Assembly: GCA_017311185.1 (NCBI GenBank)
Contig: JAESUZ010000139.1
Coordinates: 496,001-560,000, forward strand
Reading direction: 5' to 3'
DNA from: Proteles cristata cristata
Taxonomy: Eukaryota > Chordata > Mammalia > Carnivora > Hyaenidae
DNA length: 64,000 nucleotides
The position numbers were made by a program, and so were the translations under genes. Positions within the stretch are counted from its first letter, which is position 1. Every line of letters starts with the position of its first letter. This document shows, piece by piece, positions 55,376-64,000 of the stretch. The notes beneath the pieces were generated by a model that was given only the letters and a program-made list of their open reading frames with translations, was not told where the DNA came from and searched no databases.

Positions 55376-55842
55376 TCCTGCCCATATCAGCATTTGAGGC
55401 CTTCCAAGAGGGCTCCCTACCTCCTACTCTAAGATATCACTTGTTGAAACCCTGCTAAATTCAGAGCCCTGTCACAAATACTATAGGAGATGAAATATAG
55501 AAGACAATAACTGCATCCTTGGGTTGTTTACAAGAGATGTCAGAATGGAATGTTTCGCTTAGAGCTAGGTTTTAATAGTGGGTTTCATTTATACCTCCCT
55601 TAATAGATCTTCTCAGACTCAAGTTTTAGGGCCTGTATTCCCCTAAGGGGAAAGGAAAGAAAAGAAGGATTGTTCAGCTTAATGCTAAGCCAGGAATTCG
55701 AAATATAAAATGCTTTGATGATTTAAGTTTAAACATATGGATAAACATTCATCCAAACGTATATATGAGAGCTGAGGAAAGGTCGAAGTTTTTGTAAAGG
55801 GCCATCAGGTGATGTAGTAGGAAGATAGCCCTCCACCTTACA
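55376..55842. other. Unannotated sequence
   Basis: No recognised element. Confidence 0.35.
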
Positions 55843-55852
55843 ACTAAGAGAA

Positions 55853-56079
55853 TAGGGGCACCTGGGTGGCTTAGTCGGTTGAGCGTCCGACTTTCGCTTA
55901 GGTCATGATCTCACGGTTTGTGGGTTCGAGCCCCGCGTCGGGCTCTGTGCTGACTGCTGGCTCAGAGCCTGGAGCCTATTTCAGAGTCTGTATCTCCTCT
56001 CTCTGACCCTCCCCTGCTCACGCTGTCTCTCTCTCTCTCCTAGAAATAAAATAAAAATATTAAAAAAAAAAAAAAAAAG
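55853..56079 (+). mobile_element. Felid CAN-SINE, sense, 10-bp TSD
   Basis: CACCTGGGTGGCTTAGTCGG head, TTTCGCTTAGGTCATGATCT, GGGTTCGAGCCCCGCGTCGG, CTGACTGCTGGCTCAGAGCC, CTCTCCTAGAAATAAAATAA tail. TSD ACTAAGAGAA at 55843-55852 and 56080-56089. Same subtype as 18691 and 24207. Confidence 0.97.
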
Positions 56080-56089
56080 ACTAAGAGAA

Positions 56090-56734
56090 CAATTACTAAA
56101 CATAGAATCTTGGGCAAGACATTTGACTTCTCTGCCAATGGCCATCATGATCTGTTCTTAAATCATGGAAGAGTCATATTGAATAAAATAATAGTCATAA
56201 ATATTTCATAAAAGAAAACATTAAATCTTTAGCAGAAGGTGATTGAGAAGTTGAACATAAGCCAAACTTTATACGGGTGGAGATTGGAGGCTGGTACGTG
56301 AGATGGGAGAAGGTATTTCAGACTGCAGAACTTGGTGGGTGGTATCATTTCCTGACACCCCCCAACAAAGATTTCTTCCCCTGACCCCCAAGTTGACCAC
56401 TCTGAAGGCCTATAAAGAGAGAAGGAAGACAGAAGACATGGGTGCTTTCCTCTCAGATGAAGAGGTCCAAACCACAATGGGTTTGGGTGAGTGCCTCCAC
56501 CCACTTCCCTCCCCCTGACCTAACCACCACCATTGTCGTCTTCTTTGTCACTGGCATCCTCAATAAGACCGTACATGATTCAGCAGGCTACTGACTGGCA
56601 TCCTCTTCTCCATCATCAGCTTGACCATGAAGGGTCTTCAAGAGGTCCCTTGGGGTTCACATTGAAGACTCTTATCTTGGAATCTTAGTTTCTCTAACCC
56701 ATGGGGATATTATGACACTAATTAAAACCTTGAG
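56090..56734. other. Unannotated sequence
   Basis: No recognised transposon. Opposed frames near 56229-56518 are unsupported. Confidence 0.35.
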
Positions 56735-56925
56735 TAGCTACTTGTTTGCTAAGTACTTTACATTTATTACCTCACTCAATCTCCACAATGGTCCCATGAG
56801 AGAAGTTGTGTTATTATCTTCATTGAACCTATGAGGAAACAAGAGGTATTAAGATTGAGTGACCTACTTGAAGTCACACAGCAACTGTAAAACCTCACAC
56901 CAAAAGCCGCGCTCTTCACCACTCT
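56735..56925 (-). mobile_element. MIR relic, antisense
   Basis: TTTGCTAAGTACTTTACATT, TATTACCTCACTCAATCTCC, ACAATGGTCCCATGAGAG, CTATGAGGAAACAAGAGGTA and GAAGTCACACAGCAACTGT. Confidence 0.88.
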
Positions 56926-57147
56926 CTTGTGACTATGAAGTTAGAATCAAGTATGGATTCTTAACAGGCCTCTTACCTGAAGGACACCTTGAGTTCATTA
57001 GGGGATTCGGGACGTTCTCTGGAAAGATAAAATCCGAGGACAAAGGACACCGAGCCTTCTCGTTTCATATATGAGTGAGAAAAGTGGAATTGAAAACGGA
57101 GCAAGGACTTGATGGTACCCTAGTAGAAGGAGCACTAGAATGAGCTA

Positions 57148-57255
57148 GCAAACACTCTTCTGTCACCAGCTTGCTGGGCAGCCTTGGGCAGGACAAGCCC
57201 TTTGAGCCTCAGTCTCATCCTCTGCAGTATGAGGATCTTAGAAATGATGCTGCCT
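57148..57255 (+). mobile_element. MIR relic, sense
   Basis: GTCACCAGCTTGCTGGGCAG, CCTTGGGCAGGACAAGCCCT, TTGAGCCTCAGTCTCATCCT and CTGCAGTATGAGGATC. Confidence 0.75.
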
Positions 57256-58384
57256 CACTTCCCTTTGGATTCTGCTGGAAAGGAAAGCGATTTGGGCGTC
57301 ACATCATTCTCAGGAAACCACGGAGGCCCCTCCCCCTGGAAGAAGATCTGAACAATCTCCTATTCACCTCTTTAGAGTTTGACTCCAAAACACATAAGAA
57401 GAGGGACTGTTGTCATTAACCATAAGAAGAGGGACAGAAAGGATGAGGAGAAGGAGGAAAGACATCTAGAAGACCCTCCTTTCCTTTCTGGTGTTTTTTT
57501 TTTTCTTTAACTTCTCCTTCTGGCAGCCAAATAACACATCTTGTCTCAGAGAGGCTTCCGTGGCGTATAATTTAAGGCCTATAAATAGATGACTGTTATT
57601 AACAAACACATACACACACATTTTTCTCTCTATTCAGACATCAGCAGAAATATTGCAGCTAGAGAACATAAGCTATTCAAAATGGGAGGCACCTTTTTCT
57701 CTCCTCCACCAGCTGGATAGCTGCACCTGTCTCTTCCTCCGCCTTTTGCTCTCAACTCTTATTCATCTAGGTTTTGTTCGCATCTCTGTCCCCCTTACAC
57801 TGCTAAGCCCCACCCTCCGTGTTCTTACTGTGAGCTTTCTGTAACACTTGACTCTCTCCTCGAATCCTTATGCCTTCATCTTTTCCTCATTAATTATCAG
57901 TCCCCTCGCCCCTTTCCAAAGACAGTATAAAACCTTATTAGTCTTTCCTAAAATTCTATTTGATGCAGGACACACACTATGTTAGTAGAAAGAACTAGAA
58001 CATAAGGGTTTACAGAGATTCACATCAAAAAGAAGCAACCTCAAGAAATAGCAAAGATAATAAAATCTGCTGCTGTTTATTACAGAAAATTAAAATGATG
58101 GTCAGATCTGGGAGGGTGATATAAGATGATGATTAATATATTAAAATCCACGTGCATATGGCATAATACAGATTCCGAAGAGCTTGATTCAACTTGATTG
58201 GTTTCAGTTGATCCTCAAACCAATACTAGAGGGCAGAGGGGACATGGAGAACAAAGCAGTTTATTTTCTTCCTTAAGATACTATACATAGCCAGAGACAA
58301 CATCCTCTGGAGAACCCAGAGGCAACATCCAGTTTTGTGTGACTCTCAGGAGGTACTCAGGCAACAACCATCCTAGTAGTCGTC
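57256..58384. other. Unannotated sequence
   Basis: About 1.1 kb with no recognised repeat. A polypyrimidine tract lies near 57493-57515. No exon is supported. Confidence 0.35.
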
Positions 58385-58540
58385 ACAATGATTTATAACT
58401 GCCTCTTTATTTGTGTTTCTTCCACCCCTTGTGTAAATTCCTTGGTTCTATCTCCAGCGCTAGGAAAATACCCGACACAGGGAAGTGTCAGGTATTTTCA
58501 AACCCGTTGTCAATGAATGAATACATGAATGAAGATGGAT
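58385..58540 (+). mobile_element. L2 LINE 3' end, sense
   Basis: CTTCCACCCCTTGTGTAAAT, TCTATCTCCAGCGCTAGGAA and GTCAATGAATGAATACATGA are the terminal L2 order. It contains the hairpin at 58464-58499. Confidence 0.6.
58464..58499. other. Short stem-loop (inverted repeat)
   Basis: Arms 58464-58478 and 58485-58499 pair over 14 of 15 positions (one C/A mismatch) around the 6-nt loop AGGGAA. Visible directly in the sequence. Confidence 0.9.
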
Positions 58541-58599
58541 ACATGAAAGCATCTTCCCTCAAAAGCCAATGTTAAACTAAGTGGTAACAAGATGAAGTA

Positions 58600-58850
58600 T
58601 GACTTGGGACATCTCGAATCACCTCACACCGTCCTGTTGGCTAGGTGGCCCCCCACTGCAGCAACAGGGTCAGGATCCACATTCCCCATTCAACCACCAC
58701 AGCCCAGGCCTTTGAGAAATTCTGTCCTGTCCATCCAGACAGTCTCTGCTCATTCGTCCCCCATCGCTAACACCAGCTGCATTCTGCCTTGTGTTATTAT
58801 CAGCCGCTTGCTGCCCTTTCTTTCCTCCTATCACATGCTCTAAAGCTCCT
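58600..58850 (+). mobile_element. Possible L2 sense fragment
   Basis: CATCCAGACAGTCTCTGCTC, GCTGCCCTTTCTTTCCTCCT and CATGCTCTAAAGCTCCTTAA have L2 3' UTR texture. Weak. Confidence 0.35.
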
Positions 58851-58879
58851 TAAGTAACCATGTCTTATTTAATTTCTCA

Positions 58880-59040
58880 TTCATTACTTAAAGGAGAACT
58901 AAGATGAGTTAAAGATCTGCCATGTGCCAGACAGTATCGTAACCTTAGGAGATCGATACTTCGCCTTACGGATGAGAAAACTGAGGCTCCAAGAGCTTAG
59001 GTAATATATCAGAACACATAACTAGAGGCTCATACATGTT
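58880..59040 (-). mobile_element. MIR relic, antisense
   Basis: ATCTGCCATGTGCCAGACAG, TTACGGATGAGAAAACTGAG, GCTCCAAGAGCTTAGGTAAT and AGAACACATAACTAGAGGCT. Confidence 0.82.
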
Positions 59041-59769
59041 TCTTTAAAGAAGGAAGGAAAGATGGTGCAGGTAGTAAGTGATTGCTCTGGGATTCAAAGG
59101 CCAAAGCCAGGCTTTTCTGATTCCATAACCCAACAACGTGAATGACTTATGAAATCAATGAATTGAAAAATCAGCCCCCGGTCTCCAGGCATCTGTAATC
59201 ATCATAATAATTCTGTGAACCTATTTTAATCGTTTCTTCCAGAGAGCACAAGGACTAATATGCGCGGTGCTTATCCCCGATGCAGTTTTATTTACACACA
59301 GGGGGGGACTTGTTATTAGTTCCATTTTTCAGGCAAAGGCATGAAGCTATTTCCTGTGTGACCCATGGTTACCAAGTGAGTGAGGCTAGCTCTGGGGTGA
59401 GAGGCTCGTTCCCCAACCGGATGCACATATGCTTCCTTTCACTGGGCCAGCAAATAAAGCTTCTCTTATTTGCTTTTTAAAATATCCTAGTTTCATGTCT
59501 CCAAAAGGGGACTCAGGGACTGAAATGAAGGCTGTCAGCACTCTCCTCTCTCAGAGGCTCGCCCATCAGCTGGCAGACTCTATTTAGTCAACGCTTCTGC
59601 ACACTGTGCCTTGTGATCTAGAAGGATCCTGGAGTTCTGTAAAGTCCTAATGAGCCTTCTGAGCAGGCAAAGAAAGATTAAATTATCTTCTCTCTTGTTT
59701 TGGTATTAACTATGTGCTCATTCTCACCCCCCCTCCCCACCCCCGCGCTTGCCGTGGTTTTCCTTCGTG
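59041..59769. other. Unannotated sequence
   Basis: No recognised repeat or exon. Confidence 0.35.
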
Positions 59770-59990
59770 GCCAGGTAAATCCTCCAGGCCCTTCAAAGCC
59801 CAGGGGACACCTCACCTCCTCCAGAAAATCCTCTCTGACCACAACGCCCTCCTAAGTGCTGTTTTCTCCGAATCCCAGTTTCCCTCGTGATCAAGCCTTC
59901 TTAATTGTTTCATGTGTTTTGGATTGTTTATCAACTAGATTTTCAACAACTTTAAGACACGAACCTAAACGCTGGAAACATAGTGAGTGA
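59770..59990 (+). mobile_element. L2 LINE 3' region, sense
   Basis: ACCTCCTCCAGAAAATCCTC, TCTGACCACAACGCCCTCCT and AACGCTGGAAACATAGTGAG, then TGAACTGTAAGTAAAT. L2 order with gaps. Confidence 0.55.
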
Positions 59991-61504
59991 ACTGTAAGTA
60001 AATTTCAGTCCCTTGAACACTGGAAATATACAAGTGCTATATATGATAACTTCTATCAGTGGGCGAAGCCAAGCCCCTACTAATCTACGTTAACCGGAGA
60101 CAACTCTCCATTCCTCAAACTTCACAGACAACAGACGTTTGAGTTTCTGCCAAGTGGGCCACTGTCTTGTTGAAAGCATGCGTTAGGAACAGGAGGTGAG
60201 GCCTCAGGAAGACCTTGATCTCACATGAGGAGCGAGTGGGCCCCGCTGAGATATCCATGCCCATGCCTGCCTCCCAGCCCCACGCAGCTTCGAACGGCAG
60301 GAAGAAGTGGGACCTGAGGCTGACTCAGAGCTGCAACTATATTCAGTGTCCTGGACGGCACGCTGTCTGAATCATATCACAGCAAATTGAGGCGTGTGCC
60401 AAACAACACAAGAACCTTGCCACCTCCCCTCTCTCTACCGCCTGCCCCGCGCCTGACATTGGGACCTCTGCCCTTCTGCAGCGCTGTTCCCTGCCCTGGA
60501 AAATGAGCCGTCCCTTGGACCGGGGGTTCCCACAGACGACGTTATGAGCTCTGGTGAGCACCAGGCAAGGCGGCGTGTTTGGAGACGGGGACTCTGACCT
60601 CCTACTCTCAAGGCTGGGGCATGTTTCGTGTGCAGACTCTTCGCCTCTTTCCCTCTTGCTCGGATTTTGTTGGACACTGGTGGCCGATTGCATCACACAT
60701 TTACAAGCCTAAGTGGGCCTCTTGGGTTTTTGAATTTTAATGTAGGAAATTATGTATTAGCTAAAAATAACATTTTAATCAAACATCCTCTAGAATGGAA
60801 CTGCGGTGGGGCTGTAATGCTACAAAAGACAAGACAGCAAAGTCAAGACCTAGAATTCAAGGTCAGTTAGAACCTCCTGGTTTCTGGTTCTCAAAGCTGT
60901 AGGGGTTCTTGTGACTACACGGCTTATAAGACTGACCATCAGATTGGAGCAGAAACTTCTTGCAAACCTCTGTTTAGGATAACAAAAGCTTTCCTTGGGA
61001 ACTGTCATTTTCATGCCCGGTTTTCATGTGGAGGTGAAATTATTCATGTAAAATTCACCGCCAAGGCCAAGCACAGATTAGCAAATCTATAGATAATTTG
61101 TATTTCTCTTCTCAAATGAAAGTGTCTTATTTTTGTTCTTTTTTGCTCTCTGCCTGTATATGTGCGTGCTTCGATAGGTACCTGCTGAGTCTAGAAAAGT
61201 GATCAATTGCGCCTCTATTTCCTCCTCTGGTTTTCTTCATAACTAATGTTTAAAAATACTCTGGAAATGCTAGGAGACTGAAATATTTAAGTAAACAGAC
61301 CATTAGGTTAAGAACCTAAGTGTCAAACAGCAAAGAAACGACGTAGCAATTTGCTATTTGGTAGAAAGAATATAGAGCTACCTGGCAGGAGACAGAAAAT
61401 AAGAAAATAAACACTGCCTGACAAGAGACCTACCAAGCAGGTCCTCCACAGAGACCAAGTAACGACAAGCTGAGACGAGCTGATTTTTCATTGGAAACAC
61501 CTTT
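59991..61504. other. Repeat-poor sequence, partly CNE-like
   Basis: No recognised transposon in 1.5 kb. Positions 60700-60860 include a perfect MEF2-type CTAAAAATAA at 60761-60770. Opposed frames near 60343-60696 are unsupported. Confidence 0.4.
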
Positions 61505-61690
61505 CAGACGTTAATCTCATTTCATGCCATGTCACTGAGATGGGCAGAGGTTATCACCCCCATTGTACAGGTGAGACTCTTGAATCTCAGAGAGGTTCAA
61601 CAACTTGCCTAAAGCCACACAGCAACATGGTGATTGAACCAATGACAATCGGCGCTATTTTCAGTCTACCATGCTGCCTGCAGAAGTCAT
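61505..61690 (-). mobile_element. MIR relic, antisense
   Basis: CACCCCCATTGTACAGGTGA, ATCTCAGAGAGGTTCAACAA, CTTGCCTAAAGCCACACAGC and CAGTCTACCATGCTGCCTG. Confidence 0.88.
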
Positions 61691-61746
61691 TGCATACCTC
61701 CAATCACCTTTTGTTTCTGGGTAAACCTAGTGGAATATGTGTTGTC

Positions 61747-62553
61747 CTTTTTTTTTTCTGAACAGCATTATTGAGATGTAATTAACATACCATACAATTC
61801 ATGAAGTTAAAGCGCACATGTTAATGGTTTTAAGTAGATTCCTCGTTGTGCAATTATTGCCATAATCAATGTTAGATTTTCATCACCCCACAAAGAATCC
61901 TGTAGCCACTAGCCGTCACTCCCCATTTCCCCTACCCCTGCCCAGACCCCTTCTTCCCACCAACCCCAGGCAACTGCTAATCTACTTTCTGTCTCTATGG
62001 ATTGTCTGTTTCAGACATTTTATGGAAATGGAATCATACGGTTTGTGGCCTTTTATATCTGGCTTCTTTCACTTAGCATTATGTTTTCAAAGTTCACCTC
62101 TATATAGCATGTATAAGCACTTCGTTCCCTTTTACTGTGGAATAATATTCCTATGTAAAGATTTACCACAATTTCTTTATTTATTCATCACTTTATGCAC
62201 ATTTGGGCTGTTTCCACATTTTTGCCTATTATGAATAATGCTGCTACGAACATTTGTGTACAAGCTTTCGTGTTTTCTTTTCTCCTGGGTATTTATTTCC
62301 TTTTCTGTGTGTTTGCTTTTCTTTGGAGTATATAGCGAGGAGTAGAAATGCTAGATCATAAGGCGACTCCGTGTTTAACATTTTGAGGACGTGCCAAACT
62401 GTTCTCCAAAGTAGCTGCACCATTTTACTGTCCCACCAGCAATGTAGGAGAGTTCCAGTTTGTCCACAACAATCCTGAGCAACACTTTTGTATTACCTGT
62501 GCTTTTTACTATGGCCATTCTTGTGGGTGTGATGGAGTATCAGACATTTGTTG
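61747..62553 (-). mobile_element. Old L1 3' UTR to ORF2 end, antisense (fragment A)
   Basis: T-rich start, TTATTGAGATGTAATTAACA, TTTTCATCACCCCACAAAGA, ATTTTATGGAAATGGAATCA, ACTTAGCATTATGTTTTCAA, CTGTTCTCCAAAGTAGCTGC and CAGTTTGTCCACAACAATC, all antisense L1 in order. Confidence 0.92.
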
Positions 62554-63417
62554 TGTTGTTTCTTTTGCTGTTGTTTTTTATTGAAGTGTACTTGACACAC
62601 AATTCCTATTCATTTCAGGTTTACATCATAGTGATTTGGTATTTTTATGCTTTACAGAGTGATCCCCACAGTACATGTAGTGATCATCTGTCACTATATA
62701 AAGTTATTATAATATTCTTGGCTATATTCCCCCATGTTCTGCTTTTTGTCCCCATGACTTATCTATTTTCTAACTGGAAATTTGTACCTCTTAATCTCCC
62801 TCACCTATTTCACTCATGCTCCCATCACTTTCCCACTGTGCTGACCAACAGTTTATTTCCTGTATCTATGAACCCGTTTCTGTTTTGTTTGTTCATTTGC
62901 TTTATTTTTTAGATTCCACATATAAGTGAAGTCATATGGCATTTGTCTCTGACTTATTTTACTCAGCATAATAAGGCCCATCCATGTTGTCACAAATGGC
63001 AAGATCCCGTTATTTTTCGTGGCTGAGTAATATTCCGTTGCTTATATAGACCATTTCTCTATACATTCTTCCATCCATGGACACTTAAGTTATTTCTGTA
63101 TCTTGGCTATTGTAAATAATGCTTCAGTGAACATAAGAGTGCGTATAACTCTTCAGATTAGTGTTTTCATTTTCTTCACATAAACACTCAGGAATGGAAT
63201 TTGTGGTGTGTATGTGTGTGAAACCTCCAAACTGTTTTCCATAGTGGCTTCACCAGCTTGCATTCCCACCAACAAGGCATGAGGGTCCCTTGTCTCCACA
63301 TCTTCACCAACACTCGCCATTTCTTATCTTTTCGGCAATAGTCATTCTGGCAGTTGTGAGGTGACACCTCATTATGGCTTTAATTTGCATTTCCCTGATG
63401 ATTAGTGATGGTAAATA
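62554..63417 (-). mobile_element. L1 3' end, antisense (fragment B)
   Basis: Restarts at an L1 3' end (TTTTTTATTGAAGTGTACTT), then GATTCCACATATAAGTGAAG, TGGCTGAGTAATATTCCGTT, CAAACTGTTTTCCATAGTGG and TAATTTGCATTTCCCTGATG. An open frame at 62460-62912 spans the A/B junction and is not a gene. Confidence 0.92.
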
Positions 63418-63482
63418 TTTTCTCTTTTCTTTTCTTTTCTTTTCTTTTCTTTTCTTTTCTTTTCTTTCTTTTCTTTTCTTTT
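63418..63482. repeat. (TTTTC)n microsatellite
   Basis: About 12 TTTTC units with one TTTC interruption. It lies at the position of the A tail of the antisense L1 that follows. Confidence 0.95.
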
Positions 63483-63483
63483 C

Positions 63484-63890
63484 AGGTGTAGCATTCAGTG
63501 ATTCAACACTTCCATACAACACCCAGTGCTCATCCCAACAAGTGCCCTCCTTAGTGCCCATCACCTATTTCACCCACCGCTCCACCACCCACCCTCTGGT
63601 AACCATTAGCTTGTTTCTTGTTTCAGAACAAGAGTATTTCTTGGTTTTTCTCCCTATGTTCGTTTGCTTTGTTTCTTAAATTCCACATGTGAGTGAAATC
63701 ATATGGTATTTGTCTTTTTCTGACTGACTTATTTTGCTTAGCATAGTACTCTCTAACTCCATCCTTACCATTGCAAATGGCAAGATATTTATGCCCGAGT
63801 AACATTCCATGTATACACATATACCACATCTTCTTTATCCATGCATCAGTCGATGCATATTTGGGCTCCTTTCATATATTGGCTATTGTG
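63484..63890 (-). mobile_element. Younger carnivore L1 3' end, antisense (fragment C)
   Basis: CAACACCCAGTGCTCATCCC, AACAAGTGCCCTCCTTAGTG, TAAATTCCACATGTGAGTGA, GCTTAGCATAGTACTCTCTA and TGCATATTTGGGCTCCTTTC. Near-identical text occurs at 22135-22250. Confidence 0.93.
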
Positions 63891-64000
63891 TTTTGGGTTT
63901 TTGGGAGGGGGGTTGGTTTTTCTTTAAATGTAATTTATTGTCAAGTTAGCTAATATACAGTGTCTCTTATCTTCATCCATCCGCTAGTAATCCCAGAATA
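63891..64000 (-). mobile_element. L1 3' end, antisense, cut by window edge (fragment D)
   Basis: AATGTAATTTATTGTCAAGT followed by TAGCTAATATACAGTG is the reverse complement of the L1 terminus seen at 28408-28432. It continues beyond the window. Confidence 0.8.

Noticed and set aside
62460..62912. 150-codon plus-strand hydrophobic frame resembling a membrane protein
   Set aside because: It is the complement of two abutting L1 fragments. T-rich antisense L1 always yields Phe/Leu-rich frames.
1..64000. CRISPR arrays, operons or prokaryotic genes
   Set aside because: The repeat content is mammalian throughout; no spaced direct repeats or bacterial gene organisation occur.

Overview
The window is nuclear DNA from a carnivore, almost certainly a cat-family (Felidae) genome. 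The main evidence is about 20 copies of tRNA-Lys-derived CAN-SINEs in the felid form: a GGTGGCTCAG head, a GGTTCGAGCCC B-box-like segment, a TCAGAGCCTGGAGCCTG body, a CT-rich run and an AATAAA-bearing A tail. They sit beside carnivore L1 3' ends and older mammal-wide L2, MIR, MER5-type and MLT1-type elements. The dog SINE form is absent. The species cannot be named from this sequence.

I found no protein-coding exon, gene promoter or functional RNA gene that I can support. The long open frames read through repeats on one or both strands, match no family I recognise and lack convincing splice structure. The window reads as intergenic or deep-intronic DNA. Everything annotated is a mobile element, a simple repeat, one small-nuclear-RNA pseudogene fragment, or a candidate regulatory or conserved stretch inferred from composition and motifs.

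Layout. 0-12 kb: mostly unique or old DNA with L2 and MIR relics, one sense SINE, an LTR-like relic at 5-5.9 kb and a CTCF-like motif at 9.43 kb. 12-20 kb: an L1 3' end, then about 2 kb of sense L2 that still shows reverse-transcriptase-like text, MER5-type elements and five SINEs. 20-32 kb: SINEs, two LTRs, a G-quadruplex-prone tract at 24.66 kb and two sense L1 3' ends. 32-45 kb: an MLT1 LTR, quieter DNA with a U2 snRNA 5'-end fragment at 37.68 kb, an old L1 carrying an old SINE, and several repeat-free stretches that look like conserved non-coding DNA. 45-48.5 kb: three antisense SINEs, one with a long TATC tract and one inserted into an antisense L1. 48.5-53 kb: the longest repeat-poor block, with a CpG-rich patch, an AT-rich CNE-like element at 50.2 kb and a reverse CTCF-like motif at 51.61 kb. 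53-61.7 kb: MLT1, L2 and MIR relics and two SINEs. 61.7-64 kb: four successive antisense L1 fragments running off the right edge.

The elements give a usable relative chronology. L2, MIR and MLT1 are oldest, followed by L1M and MER5-type copies, then old-form CAN-SINEs, then felid SINEs and L1s with intact target-site duplications. I see no novel system. The best leads are the U2 pseudogene, a convergent pair of CTCF-like motifs 42 kb apart, a STAT-type site centred in a 21-bp palindrome, a discrete SINE subfamily, and the CNE-like blocks.
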